A stretch of 64,000 bases of DNA from positions 1-64,000 of the forward strand of contig NZ_FSRJ01000006.1 in assembly GCF_900142065.1 (NCBI RefSeq), read 5' to 3'. Below, in pieces: positions 15,381 through 24,486 of this stretch. Position numbers and translations under genes: made by a program. Every line of letters begins with the position of its first letter. Within the stretch, counting starts at the first letter, position 1. Below the pieces are notes generated by a model. That model was not told where the DNA came from and searched no databases. It worked only from the letters and a program-made list of their open reading frames with translations. This DNA is from Agromyces cerinus subsp. cerinus (GTDB lineage Bacteria > Actinomycetota > Actinomycetes > Actinomycetales > Microbacteriaceae).

Positions 15381-16328
15381 ATGGCTGACACCGTGACCAC
15401 CGCGCCCGGCGCTGCACTGCGTGCGTCGAGTGCGCCACGCTCGAAGTCGAGCCTCGCCTGGCGAGCGCGGCTGCCCGGCCTCATCATGGGCGCTCCGGCT
15501 GTGCTCGTCTTCCTGGCGATGTTCATCGTGCCGATGATCCTCGCCTTCGTGCTGAGCTTCACGGATTGGAACGGCTACAGCCTGAACCTGAACTTCATCG
15601 GGTTCGAGAACTACCTGCACGCGTTCACCAACCCGCGCACCGTCGATGCTGCGATCTTCACCGTGGTGCTCGCGTTCTTCGGCACGATCTTCTGCAACCT
15701 CGTCGGCCTCGCCCTCGCCGTGCTCATCTCCGGCCCGGGGCGGTCGAACACGGTCATGCGCACGGTGTTCTTCTACCCGTACATCATCAGCGCGCTCATC
15801 ATCGGCTTTCTCTGGTCGGCCATGCTCGCGCCGAACGGCGTGGTGAACAGCCTGCTCGGACAGGTCGGCGTCCCTGTGCTGCCCTTCCTCACCGATGTGA
15901 CGTTCGCCAAGGCCAGCGTGATCCTCACGATCGTCTGGTCGCACTTCGGGTTCAACATGGTTCTCTTCCTGGCGGGCATCAAGTCCGTGCCCGCGGAGTA
16001 CTACGAGGCGGCCACCGTCGACGGAGCCACCCCATGGCAGCAGTTCCGCAACGTCACGTTCCCGCTCATCGCCCCGGTGCTCACGGTGAACCTCGTGCTC
16101 ACCCTCGTCGGATTGCTGAAGGCATACGACGTCGTGCTCGCGCTCACCGACGGCGGCCCGGCCGGGTCGACGCAGACGATCGTCTACCAGGTGCTGAAGA
16201 GTTCGTTCGCGAACGCCGATCTCGGCTTCGGCGCAGCGCAATCCGTGATCCTGCTCATCGCGACGGCCGTGCTCGGTCTCACGGTGACGCTCGCCCGACG
16301 CGGCGCTGAGAAGAAGGTGACCGACTGA
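15381..16328 (+). CDS. Sugar ABC transporter permease, MalF/UgpA type
   Basis: This 315-residue inner-membrane permease has six predicted helices and the CUT1 cytoplasmic EAA loop EYYEAATVDGATPWQQFRNV near residue 213, which docks to the ATPase. The segment FTDWNGYSLNLNFIGFENY is typical of MalF-type partners. A GGAGG ribosome binding site precedes the ATG. The stop overlaps the next permease start by one base (TGATG), so the two subunits are translationally coupled. No ATPase gene follows, as is common in actinobacteria, where one MsiK-type ATPase serves several CUT1 systems. Confidence 0.93.
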   Translation: MADTVTTAPGAALRASSAPRSKSSLAWRARLPGLIMGAPAVLVFLAMFIVPMILAFVLSFTDWNGYSLNLNFIGFENYLHAFTNPRTVDAAIFTVVLAFFGTIFCNLVGLALAVLISGPGRSNTVMRTVFFYPYIISALIIGFLWSAMLAPNGVVNSLLGQVGVPVLPFLTDVTFAKASVILTIVWSHFGFNMVLFLAGIKSVPAEYYEAATVDGATPWQQFRNVTFPLIAPVLTVNLVLTLVGLLKAYDVVLALTDGGPAGSTQTIVYQVLKSSFANADLGFGAAQSVILLIATAVLGLTVTLARRGAEKKVTD

Positions 16329-17293
16329 TGTCCCTGACCACGCAGACCACGGTGAACCCCGCAGCCGAGCTGCTGCTGGCCGACCCTACTGCCCTCGGCG
16401 GGCGACGCCGGTTCGGGCGACGCCGCACCCCGCGGCCGCCGGCATCGACGAAGATCCGCAGCTCGGTCGCCGGCCGCATCGTGAAGTGGGTCGTGCTGAG
16501 CGCTGTCGCGATCGTCATGCTCGTGCCTTTCTACATCATGGTGATCAGCGCGTTCAAGCCGCAGGAGGAGATCATCCGGCATCCGCTGTCGATCTCCCCC
16601 GACACGTTCACGCTCGAGTACCTGCTCGACGCGATCACGAGCGAGAAGTTCAACGTCATCGGCGCGTACGGCATCACGCTGCTCTTCGTGGCACTCGTGA
16701 ACCTCTTCTGCATCGCCCTCTCGGCACCGGTCGCCCACGTCATCGCACGCGGCCGTTCGAAGTGGCACCTCGGCCTGCTGCTGCTCTTCGTCTCAGGCCT
16801 CTTCATCCCCGGTCAGGTCACCCTGATCCCCGTGGTGTTCGTGCTGCGACTGCTCGGACTCATCAACACGATCCCCGGCTTCATCCTGTTCGAGACGGCC
16901 GCGACACTGCCCGTCACGATCTTCCTGTTCGCCGCGTACCTGCGCACCGTGCCGCGCGACATCGACGAAGCGGCGTCGCTCGACGGGGCAGGGCGCATCC
17001 GCGCATTCTGGTCGTGCATCTTCCCGATCATGCGCCCCGTCGTGGCGACCGTCGTAGTACTCAATTCGATCGGCGTCTGGAACGACTTCGTGAGCCCGCA
17101 GATCATCCTCGGGCCGAGTTCGGGCATCTACACCGTGACGACGGGGGTCTACGCCGCCGTCGGCGAGTTCTCGACCGACTACACGACGGTCTTCCCGACG
17201 CTGCTGCTCGCGATCGCGCCTGCGATCGTCTTCTTCATCATCATGCAGCGCCACATCATCGGCGGTCTCGTGGCGGGGGCGACCAAGGGATGA
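16328..17293 (+). CDS. Sugar ABC transporter permease, MalG/UgpE type
   Basis: The 321-residue second permease subunit starts with a long Arg-rich cytoplasmic tail (RRRFGRRRTPRPPAST), then helices beginning VVLSAVAIVMLVPFYIMVIS. It carries the MalG-type EAA loop IDEAASLDGAGRIRAFWSCI near residue 216 and ends with a helix near residue 300. It forms the heterodimeric pore with the preceding permease. Its stop overlaps the ATG of the next gene (ATGA at 17290), tying that enzyme to the transporter. Confidence 0.93.
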   Translation: MSLTTQTTVNPAAELLLADPTALGGRRRFGRRRTPRPPASTKIRSSVAGRIVKWVVLSAVAIVMLVPFYIMVISAFKPQEEIIRHPLSISPDTFTLEYLLDAITSEKFNVIGAYGITLLFVALVNLFCIALSAPVAHVIARGRSKWHLGLLLLFVSGLFIPGQVTLIPVVFVLRLLGLINTIPGFILFETAATLPVTIFLFAAYLRTVPRDIDEAASLDGAGRIRAFWSCIFPIMRPVVATVVVLNSIGVWNDFVSPQIILGPSSGIYTVTTGVYAAVGEFSTDYTTVFPTLLLAIAPAIVFFIIMQRHIIGGLVAGATKG

Positions 17294-19266
17294 GCGAGCG
17301 GATGACCCCATCGCCGACCGCGACGGCGGCCGAAGCAACGAAGACCCCAGAGGTCCTGACAACGCCGATGCGCGAGATCCCCGCGTGGGCGGTGCTCGAG
17401 CGGCGACTGTTCGACGAGATCGAGACCGCCTGGCGGCGATTCGCCGAGCTCTACTGCGAACCCGACGGGCGCATCCGGTACACCGGCGGATTCGAGGACC
17501 GCGACGGGGTCGACGACTTCTATGAGCCGTTCTTCAACTGGCCGGCCTTCTACGCCCTCGGCGGCAGCGACGAGATCCTCGAGGCAGCGAAGCACCATTG
17601 GCGCGGCGTCACGGCACAGCTGACCGAGGCGGGCATGCTCACCGACGAGTACGAGAACGGCTACGACTGGTTCCATCAGGGCGAATCCCTCATCTTCTTC
17701 TATGCCCTCTGCGCCGCCGACCCCGCCGACGAGGCGTTCGCCGATCGGGCTCGCCGGTTCGCCGAGCTCTACACCGACCCGGCCCACGGCAACTACGACC
17801 CGGCCGGCAACATCATCACCGCCCCGCACACCGGCGCGCTCGGCCCGCGCGAGGGGATCGACCCCGAGTGGCGGCCGTACTCGTCCTCGCGTCGCGAAAT
17901 GCGTGCATACGGACTGCCGCTCGAATACCTCCCCGGCATCGAGGCCTGGGACGATCTGGAGGATCCAGGCAATGCCGAGGCGATGGGCCGGGCCATGCAG
18001 GACCTCGCCCGCGGCGACGTCGCGGTCAACCTCGCCGCCACGAGCCTCGTCACGAACCGATGGCTCTACGACGACGACGAGGCCTCCCGCGAGTGGGTCG
18101 TGCGCTACGTCCGCGGTTGGCTCGACCGTGCAGCCCAGAACGACGGGCTCATCCCCGACAACGTTGGGCCCGACGGCACGGTCGGCGGGCTGCACGACGG
18201 CCGTTGGCACGGCGGACACTACGGCTGGACGTGGCCGCACGGACTGCCGTCAGTCGGCATGGGGGCGCTGATCGGCGCGCTCAACCTCGCACTCGTGAGC
18301 GGCGACGAGTCGGCGCTCGATCTCGCCAGGGTGGCGCTCGACACCGTGCTCGAGCACTCGATCACGGCATCGGTCGAGCAGACGCCGATGAGCCTGCGCA
18401 ACGGGTGGCTGAGCCGCCTCGGCGCGGATGCCGCGAACCCAGCGCTGCTCGTGCCGCACCGCTTCGGCCGCCACGGCTGGTTCGACTTCGGCCCCATGCC
18501 GCTCGAACTGCCGACCTGGCTGTGGTGGTGGTCGCGCGACCCCGACGACTGGCAGCGGCTCCGCCGCGTGATGAGCGGCTACCCCGAGGCGTCCGACGTC
18601 GTGAAGCCCTTCCGCGACAAGGCCGAGGCGGGGCATGAGTTGCCGTGGCTCGCCTTCCTCGCCGGCGAGAACCACCACTACCCGACGCGCGCGCTCTCGA
18701 TGGCACTCGGTCAGCTCGCGCGGCGCGCGGCGCTCATGGAGACCGAGCATCCCGACCCGGCCACCGTGCACATCCACTTCTGGCAGCGCGTGAACCCCGT
18801 CGTCACCGAGGTGCTCGGCCAGCTCATCACCGGCACGCCGCAGGTGCTCTACAACGGCGGCCTGCCGTTCGCGGCAGTTGCCTACGACGACCCCGATCGC
18901 GGCCGACCGGGCCTGGCGCCGGATGTCGCGGCCCTCGTCACGCGACTCGAGGGCGACGAGATCGAGCTCACCCTCGTGAATCTCTCTCCGACCGAGGCTC
19001 GACGGGTGCTCGTGCGGCCGTCGCGGTTCGGCGAGCAGCGCATCGTCTCGGTGAGATCGCTCGGCGAGATCGACGGCGTGCACCCCGACTCATCCGTCGC
19101 GTACACCTCCCGTCCGGGGCGACCCGTCGTCGTCACCGAAGCCGTCGACGCTCCGCAGCTGCTCGTCGAACTGCCGCCGGCGCATCGCGCCGACCTCGTG
19201 CTCACGACGGCCCCCGACTCCGAGCCGCCGCGACATCACCGCGCGCCACCCCGCGCCGACGCCTGA
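17290..19266 (+). CDS. Putative (alpha/alpha)-barrel glycan-active enzyme, family not recognised
   Basis: The 658-residue product is translationally coupled to the permease genes. Residues about 40-520 are rich in Trp, His and acidic residues and show helix-pair spacing like an (alpha/alpha)6 barrel: RYTGGFEDRDGVDDFYEP, then FFNWPAFYALGG, YENGYDWFHQGESLIFFYAL, RWHGGHYGWTWPHGLPSVGM, and FWQRVNPVVTEVLGQL. The last 120 residues look like a small beta domain. There is no signal peptide, so it should act on imported material. The conserved acidic and His/Trp clusters suggest a hydrolase, lyase or epimerase on sugars, but I cannot assign a family. An upstream in-frame extension is only the shadow of the permease gene. 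Confidence 0.75.
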   Translation: MSERMTPSPTATAAEATKTPEVLTTPMREIPAWAVLERRLFDEIETAWRRFAELYCEPDGRIRYTGGFEDRDGVDDFYEPFFNWPAFYALGGSDEILEAAKHHWRGVTAQLTEAGMLTDEYENGYDWFHQGESLIFFYALCAADPADEAFADRARRFAELYTDPAHGNYDPAGNIITAPHTGALGPREGIDPEWRPYSSSRREMRAYGLPLEYLPGIEAWDDLEDPGNAEAMGRAMQDLARGDVAVNLAATSLVTNRWLYDDDEASREWVVRYVRGWLDRAAQNDGLIPDNVGPDGTVGGLHDGRWHGGHYGWTWPHGLPSVGMGALIGALNLALVSGDESALDLARVALDTVLEHSITASVEQTPMSLRNGWLSRLGADAANPALLVPHRFGRHGWFDFGPMPLELPTWLWWWSRDPDDWQRLRRVMSGYPEASDVVKPFRDKAEAGHELPWLAFLAGENHHYPTRALSMALGQLARRAALMETEHPDPATVHIHFWQRVNPVVTEVLGQLITGTPQVLYNGGLPFAAVAYDDPDRGRPGLAPDVAALVTRLEGDEIELTLVNLSPTEARRVLVRPSRFGEQRIVSVRSLGEIDGVHPDSSVAYTSRPGRPVVVTEAVDAPQLLVELPPAHRADLVLTTAPDSEPPRHHRAPPRADA

Positions 19267-19288
19267 AGCCACAGAAAGAGGAACCACC

Positions 19289-20080
19289 ATGTCGAATCCC
19301 GTCACCCAGTTGTCCCAGCCGTCGATCAGCCTGCCCGTGCGTGGCGGTGAGTTCACCCGACCGGGCGCCGAGGAGCTCGAGCGGCTGCAGCGCGTCTCGT
19401 CGGCGACCGCGTGCGCCAAACTCCACGGGCTCGGCATCACCCACTCCTTCGTCGAGGGTCCGCGACCATTGACGCCGGGCCAGCGCGTCGTCGGGTCGGC
19501 GCTCACGCTGCAGTTCATGCCGCAGCGCGAAGACCTTGCCTCCGGCCTCGGCCAGGAGTACGTCGAACGCCACACCGCGCTCTGGGCCGTGCTCGAGACC
19601 GTGCAGCCGGGCGACGTGCTCGTGATCCAGGCCTATGGCAGCCGGTTCTCGGGATGCATCGGCGATATCCTCGCCCGGTACTTCAAGCGCAAGGGGGGTG
19701 CCGGCATCGTCGTCGACGGGCGCATCCGCGACGCCGACCGCATCCGCGACCTCGGCATCCCCGTGTGGTCGACGGGCACCACCCCGCACTACGCCTCGCA
19801 GTCGGAGCTGTTCCCGTGGGCCTACGATGTGCCCGTCGCCGTGGGCGGCGCGCTCTGCCTGCCCGGCGACATCGTGGTGGCCGACGACGACGGCCCGGTC
19901 GTCGTGCCGCAGGGCATGGCCGACGACGTCATCACCGCCGCGCAGGACCACGAGGAGTGGGAGGTCTTCAGCCGCGAACGCCTCGACCAGGGTGCGCGGC
20001 TCAGCGACTACTACCCCCTGACCCCCGACACGCGAGAGGAGTACGAGGCGTGGCGTTCCACCCGAGTCGCCGGCCTCTGA
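19289..20080 (+). CDS. RraA family protein (aldolase-like)
   Basis: The 263-residue protein contains the RraA/HMG-aldolase fold: SSATACAKLHGLG near residue 37, PGDVLVIQAYGS near 109, GGAGIVVDGRIRDADRIRDLGIPVW near 135-160 with the DGRIRD metal and substrate motif, and VGGALCLPGDIVVADDDGPVVVP near 187. In this fold Arg and Asp of the GxxRD-type motif bind a divalent metal and pyruvate-like substrate. Members in sugar-acid operons are thought to act as retro-aldolases or decarboxylases, so it might cleave a keto-deoxy sugar acid from fucose. AGAAAGAGGA precedes the ATG. The next gene starts inside its 3' end. Confidence 0.85.
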   Translation: MSNPVTQLSQPSISLPVRGGEFTRPGAEELERLQRVSSATACAKLHGLGITHSFVEGPRPLTPGQRVVGSALTLQFMPQREDLASGLGQEYVERHTALWAVLETVQPGDVLVIQAYGSRFSGCIGDILARYFKRKGGAGIVVDGRIRDADRIRDLGIPVWSTGTTPHYASQSELFPWAYDVPVAVGGALCLPGDIVVADDDGPVVVPQGMADDVITAAQDHEEWEVFSRERLDQGARLSDYYPLTPDTREEYEAWRSTRVAGL

Positions 20081-21012
20081 CGCCCCAGGCGGGCTCGCTC
20101 ACGTCCGTCGGGCTCGGCTGCGCGCCGATCGGCAACCTCTACACGCCAGTGCACGAGGCCGACGCCGACGCCACGGTCGATGCAGCGCTCGATCGAGGCA
20201 TCCGCTTCTTCGACACCGCACCGCACTACGGTGCCGGCGTCAGCGAGCTGCGCCTCGGGCGGGCGATCGCGGGTGTCGATCGCGACCGGCTCGTCATCGC
20301 GACGAAGGTCGGCCGGCAGATCGTCGATGCCGACGGCGTCGCCGTCGGCTCGGGCGGCACCGGGGCGGACACCATCGGCGACCTGAGCCGCGACGGAGTG
20401 CTCAGGAGCCTTGAGGGCAGTCTCGCCAGACTCGGCACCGATCGCATCGACCTGCTCTACCTGCACGATCCGGTCGACGTCGACGAGGCGCTCCGCGGTG
20501 CCTGGCCGGCTCTCGAAGAGCTGCGAGCGGCCGGCGTGGTGCGCTCGATCGGAGTGGGCATGGTGCGCAATGCACCGCTCACCCGCTTCGTGCTCGAGGC
20601 CTCCCCCGACGTCGTCATGGTCGCCGGCAGGCTGACGTTGCTCGATCGCACCGCCGAGCAGGAATTGCTGCCCGCCGCCCGCGAGCAGGGCGTCGACATC
20701 ATCGCGGCCGGCGTCTACAACTCGGGCATCCTCGCGAATCCCATGGCCGCCCCGTACTTCGACTATCACGCGGCGTCGCCCGAGCTCATCGCACGGGCGA
20801 CGGCGATCGAGGCCGTCTGCGACTCGTTCGGGGTCGCGCTCCCCCACGTGGCCGCCCGCTTCCCGCTTCGTCGGCACGCGGTCGAGGCCGTCGTCGTCGG
20901 CGCTCGAACGTCGGCGGAGGTGCATGATCTCGTCGCCGGCGCCGCCGCCGTCATCCCTGATGAGCTGTGGTCCGCGATCGACGCCATCGACACGGTAGAC
21001 ACGGTCGAATGA
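20050..21012 (+). CDS. Aldo/keto reductase, probable L-fucose (aldose) dehydrogenase
   Basis: The 320-residue protein is an aldo/keto reductase with the catalytic set Asp55 and Tyr60 (FFDTAPHYG), Lys86 (ATKVG) and His139 (YLHDP), plus a C-terminal VVVGARTSAEV cofactor loop. It resembles the subgroup that includes D-threo-aldose/L-fucose dehydrogenases and pyridoxal 4-dehydrogenase. The start is GTG 20050, inside the RraA gene, because GAGAGGAG lies 8 nt upstream; the 31-bp overlap implies coupling. With a fucosidase and a lactonase-type enzyme in the same regulon, oxidation of L-fucose to its lactone is the best inference. Confidence 0.85.
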   Translation: MAFHPSRRPLTPQAGSLTSVGLGCAPIGNLYTPVHEADADATVDAALDRGIRFFDTAPHYGAGVSELRLGRAIAGVDRDRLVIATKVGRQIVDADGVAVGSGGTGADTIGDLSRDGVLRSLEGSLARLGTDRIDLLYLHDPVDVDEALRGAWPALEELRAAGVVRSIGVGMVRNAPLTRFVLEASPDVVMVAGRLTLLDRTAEQELLPAAREQGVDIIAAGVYNSGILANPMAAPYFDYHAASPELIARATAIEAVCDSFGVALPHVAARFPLRRHAVEAVVVGARTSAEVHDLVAGAAAVIPDELWSAIDAIDTVDTVE

Positions 21013-21860
21013 CCGCGATGCGCATGGTCGACGCGCACGTGCACCTCTGGGACGTCGAGCGTGTGCACCTGTCATGGTTCCACGCCGCTCTCGGACTCGA
21101 AGCACAGGCCACAGCCACACGCTTCGAGCACGGTGCGGCGGAGCTCGTCGCCGACGACGTCGAGCTCCGAGCGGCGATCGCGGTGCAGGCGGGCGACACG
21201 GTAGGCGAGGCGGAGTGGCTCGTGCAGCACGCGGCCGCGAGCGGAGCGGTGCCGGCCGTCGTGCTCCAGTACGAACCGGGCGAGCCATGGGCCGGTGCGG
21301 TGCAGCCCGTGATCGACGCCGGTCCCGCCGCACCGGCGCCGCACGTCGCGGGGATCCGTGTGGCGACGCCGCAGGGCGCCGCGGACTTCTCCGATGTGAC
21401 GGGGCTCGACCGCCTCGCCGAGGGTCTCGCGGCGTCCGACCGGGTGCTCGAGCTCCTGATCCGCCCGGAGCAGCTCGGCTCGGTGCGATCGCTCGCCGCG
21501 CGGCATCCGGGGCTCGTGATCGTGGTCTGCCATCTCGGGCTCGGCGGCGGCGAGCCCGATGGCGCATGGCGGGAGGCGCTCCGGTCGCTCACCCCCCACG
21601 ACTCGGTCCTGGCCAAGGTCTCGGGCATCCACCGCGGCGACGCGGCTCCCGACCTGGCGCGAACGCGAATGATCGCATCGACCGCGCTCGACGCGCTCGG
21701 CGCCGAGCGACTCATGTTCGGCAGCGACTGGCCGATGTCGGCGAGGGTGGCGCCCTATCGGGAGATCGTCGCGCGAACGGCATCGGCGCTGCCGCCGCTC
21801 GACTCCGGGGCCGCCGATGCCTTCTGGAGCGGAACGGCGTCGCGCGCGTACGCGCTCTGA
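21009..21860 (+). CDS. Amidohydrolase-family lactonase, probable L-fuconolactonase
   Basis: The 283-residue TIM-barrel protein belongs to the amidohydrolase_2 (COG3618) group. The metal motif is DAHVHLWD (His10, His12); a later strand ends VVCHLGLGGG, and the final motif is MFGSDWPMS, with the catalytic Asp in GSDWP. COG3618 includes L-fuconolactonase and related sugar lactonases. It overlaps the AKR gene by ATGA and is last in the + operon, so it would open the lactone made by the AKR. It converges on the GntR gene, whose coding end is only 30 bp away. Confidence 0.87.
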   Translation: MTAMRMVDAHVHLWDVERVHLSWFHAALGLEAQATATRFEHGAAELVADDVELRAAIAVQAGDTVGEAEWLVQHAAASGAVPAVVLQYEPGEPWAGAVQPVIDAGPAAPAPHVAGIRVATPQGAADFSDVTGLDRLAEGLAASDRVLELLIRPEQLGSVRSLAARHPGLVIVVCHLGLGGGEPDGAWREALRSLTPHDSVLAKVSGIHRGDAAPDLARTRMIASTALDALGAERLMFGSDWPMSARVAPYREIVARTASALPPLDSGAADAFWSGTASRAYAL

Positions 21861-21890
21861 ACGATCGCCTGCCTGCGTGCCGTGTGCCGG

Positions 21891-22580
21891 TCAGGGGGCG
21901 GCAACTGCGGCGATGCCCTCGCCGTCTTCGCCCAGCAGCAACCCGGCGGCGTGCGCACTGAAGAGCTCGGCCGCGTGCTCGGGGTCGTCGCCCTCGAGCG
22001 CGTCGAGGAGGCTCCGGTGCCAGTCGGCGACGATGTGCCAATCGCCGGCGAACTGCGGGTCCCCCAGCACGTGCATCGACCGTAGGCTCGGCTCCACGAT
22101 GTCCCACATGCGCGGGAGGTAGGTGTTGCCGCTCGCCTCGATCACCGATCGGTGGAAGGCGAAGTCGAGCTCGCGGAACTCGGTCAGATTGCGATCGTCG
22201 GCCGCGCGGTGCATCGCCTCGATCGTCGCCGACAGGCGAGCGGATGCCTCGGCGTCGAGCCGCCCGCAGGCGAGACGCCCGGCCAGCCCCTCGAGGGCGG
22301 TGCGGGCGACCTTGGCCTGCTCGGCGTCTTCATCGGTGTACTCGGCGACGAAATTGCCCTGGTGCCGCACATGGGTGACGAGGCCCTCGTGCGCCAGCCG
22401 CTTGAGCGCGTCGCGCACGGGAGCCTGGCTGACCTGGAGCTTGCGCGCAAGCTGCGACTCGACGAGTTGCTCCCCCGGGGCGAGGGCCGCGTCCTTGATC
22501 ATCGTCTTGATGAGGTCGTAGATCTGGTCGGACAGGAGGCCTCTGTCGAGTCCCTTGATCGTGCTCAGCGCATCCGTCAC
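21891..22580 (-). CDS. GntR family regulator with FCD domain
   Basis: The 229-residue regulator has a GntR winged helix (SDQIYDLIKTMIKDAALAPG, QLARKLQVSQAPVRDALKRL, then HEGLVTHVRHQGNFV) followed by an all-helical FCD ligand domain with the metal and acid-binding pattern ELDFAFHRSVIEASGN and late His residues (DWHIVADWHRSLLDAL). FCD regulators typically sense sugar acids. The GTG start at 22580 overlaps the SGNH gene stop (GTGA). As last gene of the - operon it probably represses both converging operons through the shared 20-bp sequence, with fuconate or a related acid as a reasonable inducer. Confidence 0.9.
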   Translation of the reverse strand: MTDALSTIKGLDRGLLSDQIYDLIKTMIKDAALAPGEQLVESQLARKLQVSQAPVRDALKRLAHEGLVTHVRHQGNFVAEYTDEDAEQAKVARTALEGLAGRLACGRLDAEASARLSATIEAMHRAADDRNLTEFRELDFAFHRSVIEASGNTYLPRMWDIVEPSLRSMHVLGDPQFAGDWHIVADWHRSLLDALEGDDPEHAAELFSAHAAGLLLGEDGEGIAAVAAP

Positions 22581-23203
22581 AGTGCCAGCGTACTCGACAA
22601 TCGACTATCGAGAGCGGAGAGCCACGCGTCGGCGATCAGTCGGTGCCCGGCCATCGTGGGATGCACGCCGTCGGGCACGATCTCCCCCGACGCCGCGGCG
22701 GACGCCGCGTCCGTCATGAGCTCGTGCAACGGCACGACATCGGCACCGAACTCGCTGCCGAGCCGCGCGACGACCTCGCGCTTGGGCCCGAGGTCGTCGA
22801 GCCACGCCCGCTGATCGCCGCGCACCGGCACGAAGAACGGATCCATCAGCAAGAGGCGTGGATTCGACGCTGAGACCGCGTCGGCGAGGATGGTTCGGTA
22901 GCTGCGCTCAAAGGCCTCGGCGCTCGTCGGGTCGTCGGCGTCGAACCGCCGCCACATGTCGTTCACGCCGACGAAGACCGTGAGCACGTCGGGTCTCGAG
23001 GGAGTGACCTCCGCGCCCCATCGCCGCTCGAGGTCGACCGCGCGATCGCCGGAGATGCCGAGATTCACGACCGCGCTCGACCCGGACCGCGCGAGCAGCT
23101 CGGCTGCGAGCAGGCTCACGTAGCCGTCGCCGAGCGACGACGGGTCGTCGCGAACGCGGCCGCAGTCGGTGATGGAATCGCCGATGAAGACGTATCGGCT
23201 CAT
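22577..23203 (-). CDS. SGNH/GDSL hydrolase, probable carbohydrate esterase
   Basis: The 208-residue enzyme shows the SGNH blocks in order: FIGDSITDCGR (block I, Ser), VVNLGISGDRAVDL (block II, Gly), VFVGVNDMWRRF (block III, Asn), and VPDGVHPTMAGHRLIADAW (block V, Asp and His). There is no signal peptide, so it acts in the cytoplasm. In this operon its likely role is removing acetyl or other acyl groups from imported fucosylated fragments. It overlaps the GH29 gene upstream and the GntR gene downstream, each by 4 bp. Confidence 0.9.
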   Translation of the reverse strand: MSRYVFIGDSITDCGRVRDDPSSLGDGYVSLLAAELLARSGSSAVVNLGISGDRAVDLERRWGAEVTPSRPDVLTVFVGVNDMWRRFDADDPTSAEAFERSYRTILADAVSASNPRLLLMDPFFVPVRGDQRAWLDDLGPKREVVARLGSEFGADVVPLHELMTDAASAAASGEIVPDGVHPTMAGHRLIADAWLSALDSRLSSTLAL

Positions 23204-24486
23204 CGGGTCGCCTCCTTCGGAACGGAGAGGATGACGGGGCATTCGGCAACGGTGTCGATCACGACCGACAGGGTAGCGCCGTTCGGTAGCCGGATGTCGT
23301 GAGCGCCGGGATCGCCGACGAACACGATGACGGCCTCGGCTGTGTTCCAGAAGCGCAGCCACGGACCGCCGCCCGGTCCGAACGCATCGGCGGGATCCGC
23401 CCACGCGATGACCTCGGCAGGCGCATCGCCGAGCGCCGCACGCCACGCACCGAACCCCTCGAGCGCCTCCCGCTGCTCATCGGGGATCCGGCCAGAGGCG
23501 GTCGGGCCGACGTTGATGAGCAACCGGCCGCCTCTGGCCACGACATCTACCCAGTGCCGCGCCAACCCGCCGGCCGAGAGCATGCTCGCCGGATCCTCCG
23601 CCCGGTTATGCCCGAAGGACAGGCCGAGCCCGCGCGTGTGCTCCCACGGCTTGCCGGCCGTCTCGCGGTCCCGGAGCGATTCGTACTCACTCGTGAGGAA
23701 ATCGGCATGCCGCACGCCCCAGCGATCGTTCACGACGCCGTCGGGAACCTGCTCGTAATAGTGCCGGAACAGCCCGTCGACCCCGTCGGGCCCCGGCGTC
23801 TTCCCGGCATCGGGCCAGTCGATGTCGTTCCAGAGGACATCGGGACGGAACCGCCGGATCAGGTCCCGGACGTGTGCGGTCGCGTAGCGGTGGTAGGCCG
23901 CGTCCATCGGGCGCGACGCGTACAGCTCGGGGTGCGTCAGGATCGGCCGCGGCGGCAGCACGTGCCAGTCGATGCCGCCGGAGTAGTAGACGCCGAAGCG
24001 CATGCCCGCATGCCGGACCGCACCGGCGAGATCGCCGACGAGGTCGCGCTGGGGGCCCCGCGCGACGGTGTTGCGCCCTCCCGTGCCCGGTGCGTTCCAC
24101 AGGGTGATCCCGTCATGGTGCTTTGCCGTCGGGATCACGTAGTCGGCACCGGCACGCGCGAACAGCGCGGCCCATTCCTCCGGATCGAACTCCTCGGCAC
24201 GCCATGCGTCGAGAAAGTCGTCGTAGGGCGCCCCGCCGTGCTCCTTCCGGTGCCACTCGGCGGCGGGGCTGCCCTCGATGCTCATCGTGTTCCAGTACCA
24301 CTCGGCGTAGGGGTTGTGCGGAAAGTAGGCTTCATCGGACACGGTGCCGTTCTCGACGACCGATTCCGCCCACGCCGGCACGGAGTAGGCGCCCCAGTGG
24401 ATGAAGACGCCGAGCTTCGCCCTGGCGAACCACTCCGGCAACTCCCGAACGAACTCGCCCGCGGTCTCTGCGACAGAGGCGCTCAC
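23200..24486 (-). CDS. GH29 alpha-L-fucosidase
   Basis: The 428-residue protein is a GH29 (alpha/beta)8 fucosidase. It opens with LPEWFARAKLGVFIHWGAYS, has the substrate-binding HHDG in PTAKHHDGITLW near residue 122, and the nucleophile Asp221 in DVLWNDIDWP, very like the LWNDMGWP of the Thermotoga enzyme. Glu282 in KPWEHTRG is a candidate acid/base. There is no signal peptide, so the enzyme would work on imported oligosaccharide. The GTG at 24486 overlaps the stop of the beta-helix gene (GTGA). It anchors the interpretation of the whole cluster as a fucoside utilisation system. Confidence 0.9.
   Translation of the reverse strand: MSASVAETAGEFVRELPEWFARAKLGVFIHWGAYSVPAWAESVVENGTVSDEAYFPHNPYAEWYWNTMSIEGSPAAEWHRKEHGGAPYDDFLDAWRAEEFDPEEWAALFARAGADYVIPTAKHHDGITLWNAPGTGGRNTVARGPQRDLVGDLAGAVRHAGMRFGVYYSGGIDWHVLPPRPILTHPELYASRPMDAAYHRYATAHVRDLIRRFRPDVLWNDIDWPDAGKTPGPDGVDGLFRHYYEQVPDGVVNDRWGVRHADFLTSEYESLRDRETAGKPWEHTRGLGLSFGHNRAEDPASMLSAGGLARHWVDVVARGGRLLINVGPTASGRIPDEQREALEGFGAWRAALGDAPAEVIAWADPADAFGPGGGPWLRFWNTAEAVIVFVGDPGAHDIRLPNGATLSVVIDTVAECPVILSVPKEATR

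Noticed and set aside
16486..17289. N-terminal extension of the enzyme at 17290-19266
   Set aside because: The extension is an alternative frame of the second permease gene; ATG 17290 overlaps that gene's stop in the usual way.
22594..22614. A GntR-like sequence (CGACAATCGACTATCGA) before the GntR gene
   Set aside because: It is weaker than the two outer sites and lies inside the end of the SGNH gene, whose coding explains it; the GntR gene is translationally coupled and needs no own promoter.
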